Assembly: GCA_910585945.1 (NCBI GenBank)
Contig: CAJUHZ010000013.1
Span: 12,045-76,044, forward strand
Source of the DNA: an uncultured Bilophila sp.
GTDB lineage: Bacteria > Desulfobacterota > Desulfovibrionia > Desulfovibrionales > Desulfovibrionaceae
Direction of reading: 5' to 3'
DNA length: 64,000 nt
Below the pieces are notes generated by a model. The model did no database searches. It was not told where the DNA came from and was given only the letters and a program-made list of their open reading frames with translations. Made by a program: the position numbers and the translations under genes. Position 1 is the first letter of the stretch; each line of letters begins with the position of its first letter. Below, piece after piece: positions 8,117 to 16,069 of the stretch.

Positions 8117-8138
8117 AAGCCCGGCTGCAACCGGGCTT
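8117..8138. terminator. GC-rich hairpin between early genes
   Basis: AAGCCCGG-CTGCAA-CCGGGCTT forms a perfect 8-bp stem in the 63-bp gap after the zinc-ribbon gene. Rightward it lacks a T-run. Leftward the stem is followed by TTTTCTATTT, so it would work better on the minus strand. It may be an attenuator or RNA-processing site. Confidence 0.4.
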
Positions 8139-8177
8139 GATCGGCGTGAAGCCGAACAAAAACAGAACGAGGCAATT

Positions 8178-8810
8178 ATGAATCAGAGTAGAAACAAAGT
8201 CAAATGCTACCCCCGACTTTTGACGGGAGAAATGGTTCGCGCCGTTCTTTCCGGCCACAAAACCGCGACACGCTGGCCGTTACGCAGGCAGCCTGTGGAG
8301 GACGTGGCCAAAAGAAAAGGGGAATGGGTGTGGGAGGATGTGGACGGCAACATCTTTCCCGCCCCGGTGCGGCCGGGCGATGTGATATGGGTGCGGGAAA
8401 CGTGGTCACAGGACGATCCGAGTATCCCCCCGGCTTATCGGGCGGACGGATGCGATTGGTGTGGATACCCTTGGACCGACGAAGCTCTGACGGGGATCAA
8501 ATGGCGACCCGCTATTCACATGCCCCAGAGGATCGCCCGCGTTTTCCTGTTCGTGGATAAATTGCGGCTCGTGCAGGTTGGGGACATTACGGAAGAAGAG
8601 GCAAAGTCCGAAGGCTTCGCCCCCGTAGGCAAGCCCCTGGTGAAAAACGGGCGAGGCATGAAAATCATCTCCGCACGCGAGCAGTTCATCGAACTGTGGG
8701 ACACGCTCTACAGCGCACGAAAGAAAGGGTTTCCCGACAACCCCTATGTCTGGGCGGCAGATTTCCACCTGATTTCCAGGGACGAAGCAAGGGAGGTGTG
8801 CCGTGGCTGA
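8178..8810 (+). CDS. ASCH/PUA-like phage protein
   Basis: Encodes 210 residues. The opening LLTGEMVRAVLSGHKTATRW, then RPGDVIWVRETW, matches the phage-type ASCH (PUA-like) domain, which is expected to bind RNA or modified nucleotides. The middle contains CDWCGYPW, a possible metal site. The tail (QFIELWDTLYSARK...NPYVWAADF) is also typical of this family. It overlaps the replication gene by 8 bases. The biochemical role in phages is not established. Confidence 0.75.
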   Translation: MNQSRNKVKCYPRLLTGEMVRAVLSGHKTATRWPLRRQPVEDVAKRKGEWVWEDVDGNIFPAPVRPGDVIWVRETWSQDDPSIPPAYRADGCDWCGYPWTDEALTGIKWRPAIHMPQRIARVFLFVDKLRLVQVGDITEEEAKSEGFAPVGKPLVKNGRGMKIISAREQFIELWDTLYSARKKGFPDNPYVWAADFHLISRDEAREVCRG

Positions 8811-9864
8811 CGATATACGCTTTTCGGTCAATTTCTGGCAGCACCCGAAAACGATCAAGCTCACACGCAAAGGCGGCCTTGAGGCCGTGCGCAGCCTGCA
8901 AATTCTGTGGTGTTTCTGCGCCCAGGAACGCACAGACGGCATTTTGTCCGGCATGGACGTTGACGACATCGAGATCGCCGCCGACTGGCGGGGCGAGCCG
9001 GGCAGGCTGATTGAACTGCTGTTGAATGGCAACTGGCTTGAACATCTCCAAGACGGCACATACGCTCTGCATGGCTGGGAAGAGCGGCAGGCATATGTCA
9101 GCAAGAGGAAACTCCGCCAGGAGCAGGCAAAGGCCGCTGCTGAAAAACGTTGGCAGGAGAAGCGCGGCGTACAACCGGCAATGCCTGACGATGCGATGAG
9201 CAATGCTGATGGTATGCGGTCAGCATCGGAACCCCATGCCGACAGCAATGCTGATTCATGCGAACAGCATTGCGGTCAGCATGAAACGGCAATGCTCACC
9301 CATGCTCACCGCAATGCCCCTCTTCCTGATCCTCTTCCTGATCCTGAAGAAAATACAAAGAACAGCATAGAGAGATCTAAGAACCTAGATCGCGCGCGTG
9401 CGCGTAGGGTGTCGCAGGCTGTTGTTTCCGGGACGGATTTTCCCGTTTTGCCGGATTCTCCCCTGTCGCCACCCCCGGAACCCTGCACAGGAACCGGCAA
9501 CGAGCCGTCGCTTGAGTTTCTCGAACTCCGGGCCGCGTACTCCGAGCGCGTGCGCTCCGAAGGCGAAATGACCGGATTCATCGAGTACAAGCAGGCAAAG
9601 GCCGCTCGCGACTGGCCCGGCCTCAACGCCATTCTGGACGACATCGACAAGCGGCTGACGGCAGGACTGTTTCACACGAACTACGGCCCGTCGCTGAGAA
9701 AATACCTCACCGAACGCTACTGGAAAGCGCCCATTCGGCCTCTTACATCGCCCCGCGCGCCGCAAGGGCGAGCGCGTGACGCCCCCGGCCAAACCCTGAC
9801 GGAACGCAATGCGGCAACGGCACGGCAGGTACTCGCGGAACTGGAGGCGGAACATGGCGACTGA
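8803..9864 (+). CDS. Replication initiator (lambda O-like organisation)
   Basis: Encodes 353 residues from a GTG start behind GGGAGG. Residues 1-90 look like the winged-helix N-terminal domain of phage replisome organisers (RFSVNFWQHPKTIKLTRKGG). A polar, histidine-rich linker (about 120-190) follows, then a C-terminal domain. The linker is encoded by DNA full of short repeats, as in the lambda O gene, where the origin lies inside the coding region. The next gene overlaps by 11 bases and may encode its helicase-loading partner. Assignment is by N-terminal resemblance, position and internal repeats. Confidence 0.65.
   Translation: MADDIRFSVNFWQHPKTIKLTRKGGLEAVRSLQILWCFCAQERTDGILSGMDVDDIEIAADWRGEPGRLIELLLNGNWLEHLQDGTYALHGWEERQAYVSKRKLRQEQAKAAAEKRWQEKRGVQPAMPDDAMSNADGMRSASEPHADSNADSCEQHCGQHETAMLTHAHRNAPLPDPLPDPEENTKNSIERSKNLDRARARRVSQAVVSGTDFPVLPDSPLSPPPEPCTGTGNEPSLEFLELRAAYSERVRSEGEMTGFIEYKQAKAARDWPGLNAILDDIDKRLTAGLFHTNYGPSLRKYLTERYWKAPIRPLTSPRAPQGRARDAPGQTLTERNAATARQVLAELEAEHGD
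9199..9316 (+). repeat. Candidate replication-origin iterons inside the initiator gene
   Basis: AGCAATGCTGAT occurs at 9199-9210 and 9244-9255, TGCGGTCAGCAT at 9215-9226 and 9271-9282, and related ATGCTCACC units follow at 9292-9310. A stretch relatively rich in A (9345-9390) lies just downstream, the order seen at the lambda origin. Confidence 0.5.
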
Positions 9865-10444
9865 ACTTGAACGCAAGACAACGGCTGTCGGGGCAATCGC
9901 TGAAAACTTCGGCAAGGAAATCTCGCCGGGATTGCTGAAAATCTGGCTGCGTCTGCTGGCCGGATATACGCCGGAGCAGGTGGAAATCGGGGCCGTGCGC
10001 GTGATTGAAACCTACGCCTACAAGACCATGCCGCCGTATGCCGTTTTGCGGGAGGCCATTGAGGAAGCCGCGGGAGCGGGTCCGCAAGCGGCGGAACTGA
10101 AAGCGGCGGCGGAATGGACATGTCTGCAAGAATCCGTGGCGCGTTGTGGCCGCTATGCCCCGCCTGAGCACATGCACCCGACAACCGCCCATGTGGTGGG
10201 CGTCATGGGCGGGTGGCAGGCCGTGTGCGCATGGGAAACCCGGTATCTGGACCTGAAGCGCCGGGAGTTTGTGGATTTGTGGACGCAGGCGGACGGCAAG
10301 GCGGATGTGCTGGCCCTGGGAGCAGCCGGGGTTCAGAGAGCCATCGCACAAACCCGCGGCGGCTTTGTGCGCGTGGGCATGGCCCTACCCGGCGGCCTCA
10401 AGGCGTTGAGCGAAACCGGAAAACAAGGAGTTCTTGAGTCATGA
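9854..10444 (+). CDS. Probable replication accessory protein (P-like position)
   Basis: Encodes 196 residues from the ATG at 9854, overlapping the initiator gene by 11 bases. The N-terminal 75 residues (AIAENFGKEISPGLLKIWLRLLAGYTPEQVEIGAVRVI) resemble helicase-loader-associated phage proteins in which a small helical domain precedes a variable C-terminus. Position after the initiator suggests a helicase loader role like lambda P. That is inference; no ATPase motif is present. Confidence 0.5.
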   Translation: MATELERKTTAVGAIAENFGKEISPGLLKIWLRLLAGYTPEQVEIGAVRVIETYAYKTMPPYAVLREAIEEAAGAGPQAAELKAAAEWTCLQESVARCGRYAPPEHMHPTTAHVVGVMGGWQAVCAWETRYLDLKRREFVDLWTQADGKADVLALGAAGVQRAIAQTRGGFVRVGMALPGGLKALSETGKQGVLES

Positions 10445-10872
10445 TTGCGTTTATTCTCCCCGTCATCCCCACAGCCCAGGCGCGCGCCCGGCACGGCGTG
10501 GTCAACGGCCACAGCATGACGTTCAAATCCGGCGAGCAACGCGCCAACGAGCAAACCCTGGACGCCCTGCTTGCGCCTCACGCCCCCGCCGCGCCTCTGG
10601 ACGGCGGCGTGGTATTGGAGTTCAGGGCAGTGTTCCCGCCGCCGAAAAGCGCGAGCAAAAAGGCGCGGGAGGCCATGCTGCGCGGCGTCGAACCGCACAC
10701 GAAAAAGCCCGATTTGGACAATCTGACAAAGCAGCTCAAGGACGCCATGACCCGGCTGCAATTCTGGCGTGACGACAGGCAGGTGGTGCGGATTGTCTGC
10801 GAAAAGCGGTATGGCGAACGGGGACGATGGGAAGTCCGTCTTTGGGAAGAGCCGAAAGTCGAGCTATCGTAA
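10441..10872 (+). CDS. rusA: RusA-family Holliday-junction resolvase
   Basis: Encodes 143 residues. The C-terminal half carries the RusA signature: KKPDLDNLTKQLKDAM (residues 84-99), with the Asp residues that hold the catalytic metal, and a following WRDDRQV. The N-terminus (FILPVIPTAQARAR) is also typical. It would cut four-way junctions during phage recombination and before packaging. It overlaps the preceding gene by four bases (ATGA). Length matches the family. Confidence 0.92.
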   Translation: MIAFILPVIPTAQARARHGVVNGHSMTFKSGEQRANEQTLDALLAPHAPAAPLDGGVVLEFRAVFPPPKSASKKAREAMLRGVEPHTKKPDLDNLTKQLKDAMTRLQFWRDDRQVVRIVCEKRYGERGRWEVRLWEEPKVELS

Positions 10873-10900
10873 CTCACAAAAAACAGAAAAGGAGCATGTC

Positions 10901-11191
10901 ATGAAAAAGCAGGACTTGATTGCAAAAGCTGCGGCGGAAACAAAAGAACACGGGCGACCGCTGACTCAGGCAGATATGGAAGTGGCCCTGGACGCGCTGT
11001 GCAAAGTGGCCTCCGCCGAACTGCTGGATGGTGGGGAGGTTGCGCTGCCGGGCCTCGGCAAGCTGAAAGTCAAAGAGGTTGCCGCCCGGCAAGGGCGCAA
11101 CCCTCGAACCGGCGAGAGCATTGCGCTTCCCGCATCACGGAAAGTGGTGTTCAGCATGGGCAAGGAACTGAAAGAAGCTCTAAACCCGTAA
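10901..11191 (+). CDS. HU/IHF-family DNA-bending protein
   Basis: Encodes 96 residues from the ATG at 10901 behind AAAAGGAG. Helical N-terminal dimerisation part (MEVALDALCKVASAEL), then the beta-arm region with GLGKLKVKEVAARQGRNPRTG, the RNPxTG tip that intercalates into DNA. It closes the early gene block. It could serve replication, packaging or gene control. It is notable beside three copies of Rha, a protein linked to IHF dependence in phage phi-80. Confidence 0.92.
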   Translation: MKKQDLIAKAAAETKEHGRPLTQADMEVALDALCKVASAELLDGGEVALPGLGKLKVKEVAARQGRNPRTGESIALPASRKVVFSMGKELKEALNP

Positions 11192-11387
11192 TTCGTGCGT
11201 CCCGCGCGGTTCCTCTCAAGCAAGGACCCCGCGAGAGCCATACAAAACCATACGTTTTTTCTGTGTACGGCGTCAGTCTGGCGAAGCAAAAAAATGCCTC
11301 GAACTCTATATCTGGCAGATATGGGCAGAAATTTCTTGCCGCAAAAATAGCCCATGTGGATTCTGGGCAAAAAAGGAGAGTGTTTTC
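11192..11387. other. Intergenic region before the lysis/late genes
   Basis: About 200 bp with no supported gene. It separates early from late genes and is the likely place for late transcription control, but I see no consensus -35/-10 pair. A small palindrome TATCTGGCAGATA lies near 11309. AAAGGAG near its end is the ribosome-binding site of the endolysin gene. Confidence 0.4.
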
Positions 11388-11999
11388 ATGTCCAGACTGA
11401 CGCATGAAACGGCATTTGATCTTGCTCATGCGCACGTCGCCAAGTGGGAAGGGGGATTTTTCGATCACCCCTCCGATCCGGGCGGTGTGACCATGTACGG
11501 CGTCTCCCTCATGTTCCTGAAGTCGCTGAACCTCATCGAGGGCGACATCGACGGGGACGGAGACATCGACCGCGATGATGTGCTGAAAATCACCAAAGGC
11601 AAGGCGCGCGCCATTTTCAAGCGGCATTTTTGGGAGAAGCCACGCGCGGCAGAACTGCCGCCGCTGGTGGCCGTGGCCTTTTACGATTTCGCCGTGAACG
11701 CGGGCACAGGCCGGGCCGCCATTGTGCTGCAAGAGGGCATCAACACGCTGTACCCGAACGCTATTGCGAAACTGGCGCCCAATGTCGGCCCGCTTACCCG
11801 CGCATGGTGCGGGCGGGCCGTGCCCGAAGGGCGGCAGCTTGATCTGTGCCTCGCCTACCTCGACCGACGCGAAGACTGGTATCGCAGACTGGCAAAGGCC
11901 AAGCCCACATCCGCGGCCTTTTTGCGCGGCTGGCTGAACCGTACCGCCGACTGCCGCGCGCTTGTCACCAGAACGGCGCACGAATGGGGGGTGGAGTAA
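11388..11999 (+). CDS. GH108-type endolysin with EF-hand/dockerin-like insert
   Basis: Encodes 203 residues. KWEGGFFDHPSDPGGVTMYGVS (20-41) is the glycosyl hydrolase 108 active-site region, with the catalytic Glu in WEGG. The FYDFAVNAG segment (104-112) is also typical, and a peptidoglycan-binding C-terminus follows. The enzyme would cleave the glycan backbone of peptidoglycan at lysis. Between the two parts, residues 54-67 read GDIDGDGDIDRDDV, a textbook calcium-binding loop as in dockerins and EF-hands. No signal peptide is present, so a holin is needed; a candidate follows directly. Confidence 0.88.
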   Translation: MSRLTHETAFDLAHAHVAKWEGGFFDHPSDPGGVTMYGVSLMFLKSLNLIEGDIDGDGDIDRDDVLKITKGKARAIFKRHFWEKPRAAELPPLVAVAFYDFAVNAGTGRAAIVLQEGINTLYPNAIAKLAPNVGPLTRAWCGRAVPEGRQLDLCLAYLDRREDWYRRLAKAKPTSAAFLRGWLNRTADCRALVTRTAHEWGVE

Positions 12000-12559
12000 T
12001 GGACTGGAAAGACGTTGGCAAAACGATCTCCAAAGCCGCCCCCATCCTCGGCGCTGTACTTGGCGGCCCGGTTGGCGCCGCCGCTGGCGGGGCCGCCTCG
12101 CTCATTGCTTCGCTCTTCGGCTGTGAAGATGCCCCCGCGGCTGTCATGCAGGCTATCCAGCATGACCCACAGGCTATGGTGCGCCTCAAGGAGCTGGAGG
12201 TACAGCATAGGACAGACATTCTGAAATGGAAAACGGCTCAGATTGAGGCCGAAGTTGCGGACCGCGTGAGCGCCCGACAGGCATCCGTGGACGGAGGAGA
12301 CAGAACCCGCCTTTACTGGCTCACGATATTCCTCGTGGCCGTGATTTTCGCATTTCATTATGTGGTTTTTTTCTGGGGTGTTGGAGACAACATTGACTCT
12401 GGGATGGTTGACCGCCTTCTTGGCTCGATGGGCACGCTTTTGGGCGTCATTATCGCTTTTTGGTTTGGGGCATCCCGTTCGAGCCAGAACAGCGAGACAT
12501 TGCTCTACCATTCCACCCCCCTCCAGAACCTCACCAAGCAGGAAGGAGGCAAGCAATGA
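11999..12559 (+). CDS. 3TM holin (GTA-holin-like)
   Basis: Encodes 186 residues, its start overlapping the endolysin stop. Small-residue-rich N-terminal segment (VLGGPVGAAAGGAASLIASLFG), then a charged helix with ELEVQHRTDILKWKT, then two clear membrane helices (LYWLTIFLVAVIFAFHYVVF and MGTLLGVIIAFWFGAS). This is the layout of the 3TM holin family first described for gene transfer agents. It would release the leaderless endolysin. Position directly after endolysin supports the call. Confidence 0.8.
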   Translation: MDWKDVGKTISKAAPILGAVLGGPVGAAAGGAASLIASLFGCEDAPAAVMQAIQHDPQAMVRLKELEVQHRTDILKWKTAQIEAEVADRVSARQASVDGGDRTRLYWLTIFLVAVIFAFHYVVFFWGVGDNIDSGMVDRLLGSMGTLLGVIIAFWFGASRSSQNSETLLYHSTPLQNLTKQEGGKQ

Positions 12560-12912
12560 GCAATGAAGAACCCCGGAAAAATGGGATTCAGACTGTTGCC
12601 GCACAGGTTGTGACCGGGGTTGTTATCGCGGTCCTGGTAGGCATCGGCAGCGCCGCGCTCACCGGCTGGGCGATGATGATCCGCATTGAAGGACGGCTTG
12701 CAGTGCTGGAGCGGGATGTGGCCCGGCATGAAACCACTATCAAGGAAGATCTGAAACGCATGGAAGGAGCAAGCGTCCAGAATGCACAACGCACAGACGA
12801 CCAAGAACGGCGATTGACGCATCTGGAAACCGTTTTGAGCGGTCTGCGTGACGATTTTTCCGAAGTCAGGGCGGACATCAAGTCACTCCTCAAAGCGACA
12901 GCACAGCAGTAA
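12556..12912 (+). CDS. Small membrane-anchored coiled-coil protein (lysis module)
   Basis: Encodes 118 residues. One hydrophobic segment (VVTGVVIAVLVGIGSAAL, about 17-34) is followed by a long charged helix (VLERDVARHETTIKEDLKRM to DIKSLLKATAQQ). A single anchor plus coiled coil after holin suggests an inner-membrane spanin component or a holin partner. No outer-membrane lipoprotein partner is obvious. It overlaps the holin by four bases. Confidence 0.55.
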   Translation: MSNEEPRKNGIQTVAAQVVTGVVIAVLVGIGSAALTGWAMMIRIEGRLAVLERDVARHETTIKEDLKRMEGASVQNAQRTDDQERRLTHLETVLSGLRDDFSEVRADIKSLLKATAQQ

Positions 12913-12921
12913 GGAGGGCCT

Positions 12922-13269
12922 GTGAAAGAGATAGAGGCCGGGAACTACTGGTGTCCGATGGGACGCATCTCCATCCAGCAGGGTTCCGACAAGCCGCACA
13001 TTGAAGTCGTGAAGTGCGGCGCCTTCAACCGGGCCATTATCTACGCCCCTGGTTCGCAAGACCAGGGGCAGGCCTCATATCCTTCTCGCTGTCTCGGAGT
13101 AGGCTGCGCCTGCTGGAAATGGGGCTTTTTCAGCGATCTCGGTCTCGTCCCCTCCAAACTCCGCAGGGGCAGATGCGGTTTGTGCGCCCGTAGCCAAGCC
13201 ATTGTGCCGCTCTGGGCGCTGTCCATCGGGGCGGCTCTTTCGGTGTATTTTCTGCATTGGGCCATGTGA
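12922..13269 (+). CDS. Cys-rich protein with C-terminal membrane helix
   Basis: Encodes 115 residues from a GTG start behind AAGGAGG. Cysteines are spread along the chain (CPMG, KCGAF, RCLGVGCACWKWG, RCGLCARS), and residues 95-112 (ALSIGAALSVYFLHWAM) form a hydrophobic C-terminal segment. A metal-binding head on a membrane tail is the most one can say. No family recognised. Confidence 0.55.
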   Translation: MKEIEAGNYWCPMGRISIQQGSDKPHIEVVKCGAFNRAIIYAPGSQDQGQASYPSRCLGVGCACWKWGFFSDLGLVPSKLRRGRCGLCARSQAIVPLWALSIGAALSVYFLHWAM

Positions 13270-13284
13270 GCAGAAGGAGAAACG

Positions 13285-13482
13285 ATGCCGAGAACTATGG
13301 GGGTAATGGCAAGATGCAAGTCCTGTCGGAGGATGCGGCTCGTCGATATTGAAAATGGACTCTGTATCCTGTGTGAAAACTCCGCCTTGAAGGAACAAGT
13401 GGCGCTCCTGGAGTTCCAACTCAACGAGTGTTCAAAGCAGAAGGCGGAGCTTTTGCGGCAATCAAAAAGGGGAAGCAGATGA
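13285..13482 (+). CDS. Small zinc-ribbon/coiled-coil protein (65 aa)
   Basis: A good AAGGAG precedes the ATG. CKSC and CILC motifs (about residues 11-30) make one zinc ribbon, followed by a short heptad helix (LKEQVALLEFQLNEC). It overlaps the next gene by four bases. Likely a small regulator or adaptor before the terminase; function unknown. Confidence 0.6.
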   Translation: MPRTMGVMARCKSCRRMRLVDIENGLCILCENSALKEQVALLEFQLNECSKQKAELLRQSKRGSR

Positions 13483-13718
13483 TAGAAAAAGAGTACGGCA
13501 GCTATCAGTGCCCACGTTGTGGACAGCCTACCACATGCGTCCGTAACACAATGTCATTTGAAAAACATATCACACGCAGGCGGGTATGCCTTACCTGTGG
13601 ACAAACCCACGAAACAATCGAAATGCGCGTAGATTCCATGAGTGTATTGAATTTTGCCAACAGAATTACATGCGAGGCAGAGGCTGATGCCGCCAAGGCT
13701 GCCGGGGTATGCGCGTGA
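13479..13718 (+). CDS. Small zinc-finger protein (79 aa)
   Basis: Starts at the ATG at 13479, overlapping the previous stop. CPRCGQ and CLTCGQ (about 10-43) form a NrdR/Ogr-like zinc ribbon. P2-type phages use small zinc-finger activators (Ogr/Delta) to turn on late genes, and this gene sits right before the terminase. That role is only suggested by position and size. Confidence 0.6.
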   Translation: MIEKEYGSYQCPRCGQPTTCVRNTMSFEKHITRRRVCLTCGQTHETIEMRVDSMSVLNFANRITCEAEADAAKAAGVCA

Positions 13719-14533
13719 AGAAAACGCCAAAGTCCCGCAGGCCCATGCCTACGGGACGGCAAAAGCTGTTCGTGGAGAATTATCTCATCACCATGAACGG
13801 CGCTGAAGCTGTGCGCGCCGCCGGATACCAGACCAAAAATCCGCGTTGTACCGCGAGTGAGCTTCTTTCAAAGCCGCACATCCAGGAAGCCATAGACAAG
13901 GGCATTGCGGATCGTGTGGCGCGTCTGCATATCACACAGGATTTTGTCCTTCTCAAGCTCGCAGAAATCGCCCAGTCGAGCATTGGGGACTACCTGCGTT
14001 TCGACCGCAACGGCGTGGAGCTGCGTGATATGAACGAAATCCCGCCGGAAAAGATTGCTTTGATAAAGGAACTCAATGAGGGCGAGCAAAAGAACATCAA
14101 GCTCGTCATGCACGACAAGATTTCCGCGCTGGACAAGCTCGCCCGGCATCTTGGAATGTTTGAGCGTCATCGGCAGCGCCAGACGCGCCAGAGCGATTTC
14201 ACGCGGCAAATCCTTACCGATGTGCGGGACAGGAAGATAGACCCGACAGAAGCCGCGCTCACGCTTGAGGCCGAGGGTTATCCTCTCCCTGAATCATTAC
14301 GCCTGCTGCTCGCCAAGGCGGAGCCGGAAACACCATCCGATGACACCGGCGCATACGCGACCATCAGCCCCGAAGAAATGGCTGAAAGAGCCAAGGCTCG
14401 GATGGAAGCCGCAGAGGCGCAACGAACAGGATTCGTCCCGGCGCGGGCAGAGGAAGTCCGGCAGATGAAAGAAGAAATGGGCGGCGGTTCCTTCCAGCCG
14501 GAGCGTGTCAGCAATGACGAAAAAGATTCGTGA
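13709..14533 (+). CDS. terS: Terminase small subunit
   Basis: Encodes 274 residues. The first half matches the Terminase_2 family: RQKLFVENYLITMNGAEAVRAAGY (helix-turn-helix) then SELLSKPHIQEAI. It would recognise phage DNA and start packaging. The C-terminal 100 residues are longer than usual and charged, including EMAERAKARMEAAEAQ. It overlaps the large subunit by 20 bases. Confidence 0.88.
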   Translation: MRVKKTPKSRRPMPTGRQKLFVENYLITMNGAEAVRAAGYQTKNPRCTASELLSKPHIQEAIDKGIADRVARLHITQDFVLLKLAEIAQSSIGDYLRFDRNGVELRDMNEIPPEKIALIKELNEGEQKNIKLVMHDKISALDKLARHLGMFERHRQRQTRQSDFTRQILTDVRDRKIDPTEAALTLEAEGYPLPESLRLLLAKAEPETPSDDTGAYATISPEEMAERAKARMEAAEAQRTGFVPARAEEVRQMKEEMGGGSFQPERVSNDEKDS

Positions 14534-16058
14534 AATTCTCCGTGACCCCAGGTATGTCGAGTTTCAAAACCGCTACTACGACAACCTGGTTGCGTATGTG
14601 CTGGACAATTCCCGCCACCAGCCGACATGGCAGCAGATGGAATTTCTTGAAGCCGTGAGCAAACCCGGTTGCCGCGTGGCCGTTTCATCAGGGCATGGCA
14701 CAGGCAAAAGCGAAATGCTCGCATGGATTCTGGACTGGCACCTGCGTGTCTTCCATTTCTCCAATGCCATGCTCACCGCCACGAACATTGAACAGGCCCG
14801 AAGTGTGGTCTGGAAGTACCTTGATGACGTGATTGCGGACGTTGAGTCCATGTATCCTTGGCAGGCCGGGTATTTCGTGAAGGAAACACGCCGCTATTTC
14901 TCGGTGCTTCACAAGGATTCGTGGTACGTCATGCCGAAAACGGCGAGCAAGGCCAAGCCGGAAAACCTCGCGGGCCAGCACAACATCAACTACCTTGTTG
15001 TGGTGGACGAAGCTTCCGGCGTGGACGATGTGATTCACGATGTTCTGAAAGGCGCCCTCACCAACGAACGCAACCGATACGTCATGACCTCCCAGCCCAC
15101 CAGGGCAACAGGGCATTTTGCAGAGGCCATGACCAAACTCGCCGTCAGGGAAGGCAGCGAGAATGGTATCTATACGGCCATCACCATGAACTCGGAATTG
15201 AGCCCGCTCGTCTCGAAGCGGTTCATCCGGGACAAGCTCATAGAGTACGGCGGCCACCACTCGCCGGAGTACCAGATTCGGGTTTTGGGCAATCTTCCCG
15301 ACAACCTCTCCGGCTACCTCATCCCCCGGAGTTGGTGTGTTCAGTGTGTATCGAACAAAATCATCCATGAGGAGGCGTGGGGCTGGGTTCTTCTCGCGGA
15401 CGTGGCCGAAGGCGTTCACCGCGACTCGTCTGTGATGACCATATGTCGCGTTTCCGGCAGCGGCCCGCGGCGCATGGTGGAAACAGTTTCATGCGATGAA
15501 TATCTCGACCTGGATGAAAAGCGGTTCGCGCGGCGAATCGCGGCGAAATACCATGAGCTCCCGGCGCTCACGATAGCAGTTGACGCGGACGGGGCCGGGA
15601 GAACCGTTGTCCTTGAACTCGAAGAAATGGGCATACCCGTATCCCGTATACACTGGGGCTTGCCCTGCCATGCGGCGGCGGACCAGCGGCGATATGTCAA
15701 CCTGCGGGCATATGCCCACTGCAAGCTGCGGGAAGCTATTTTTGAAGAGCGATTCAGAGGGCCGGACCTCAAGAAGTTTGTCGAGCAGGCCTCCCGTCTC
15801 CCCTACAAGATTGATGAGCGCGGGCGCTATCAGATGCTCCCCAAAGACCAGATGAAAGCGCAGGGCATAAAAAGTCCGGACATATCCGACACCTGCTGTT
15901 TCGCGTTCATCGTTGACTACATCCCCGCCGACCGGGACGCCGCTATGGTTGGCGAAGAGGCCGAACTCTTGCGGATTGCGCGGGAACTTTCTCTGCTGCG
16001 GGACGGTGAAGAAACCAAAAGCCCCCGCGCTGGGCGGGAGCCGGAGGTGAGGGGATGA
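14514..16058 (+). CDS. terL: Terminase large subunit (packaging ATPase/nuclease)
   Basis: Encodes 514 residues from the ATG at 14514. Walker A GHGTGKSEM near residue 60, Walker B YLVVVDEAS near 160, and an RNase-H-like nuclease with acidic residues in LADVAEG (near 295), AVDADGAG (near 355) and SPDISD (near 454). It would pump DNA into the prohead and cut the concatemer. Its last 45 bases encode the hairpin that serves as terminator for the opposing Rha gene, so the two are packed end to end. Confidence 0.92.
   Translation: MTKKIREILRDPRYVEFQNRYYDNLVAYVLDNSRHQPTWQQMEFLEAVSKPGCRVAVSSGHGTGKSEMLAWILDWHLRVFHFSNAMLTATNIEQARSVVWKYLDDVIADVESMYPWQAGYFVKETRRYFSVLHKDSWYVMPKTASKAKPENLAGQHNINYLVVVDEASGVDDVIHDVLKGALTNERNRYVMTSQPTRATGHFAEAMTKLAVREGSENGIYTAITMNSELSPLVSKRFIRDKLIEYGGHHSPEYQIRVLGNLPDNLSGYLIPRSWCVQCVSNKIIHEEAWGWVLLADVAEGVHRDSSVMTICRVSGSGPRRMVETVSCDEYLDLDEKRFARRIAAKYHELPALTIAVDADGAGRTVVLELEEMGIPVSRIHWGLPCHAAADQRRYVNLRAYAHCKLREAIFEERFRGPDLKKFVEQASRLPYKIDERGRYQMLPKDQMKAQGIKSPDISDTCCFAFIVDYIPADRDAAMVGEEAELLRIARELSLLRDGEETKSPRAGREPEVRG
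16011..16041 (-). terminator. Terminator of Rha copy 1, inside the 3' end of terL
   Basis: Read leftward: GCTCCCGC, 5-nt loop, GCGGGGGC (8 pairs including one G-U), then TTTTGGTTTC. It ends transcription coming out of the minus-strand Rha gene, although it is encoded within terL. Confidence 0.65.
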
Positions 16059-16069
16059 ATGGGAAAAGG

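Noticed and set aside
9330..9355. Tandem CTTCCTGATC units considered as a regulatory repeat
   Set aside because: Only two short units encoding a PDPLPDP linker; better explained as part of the initiator coding repeat.
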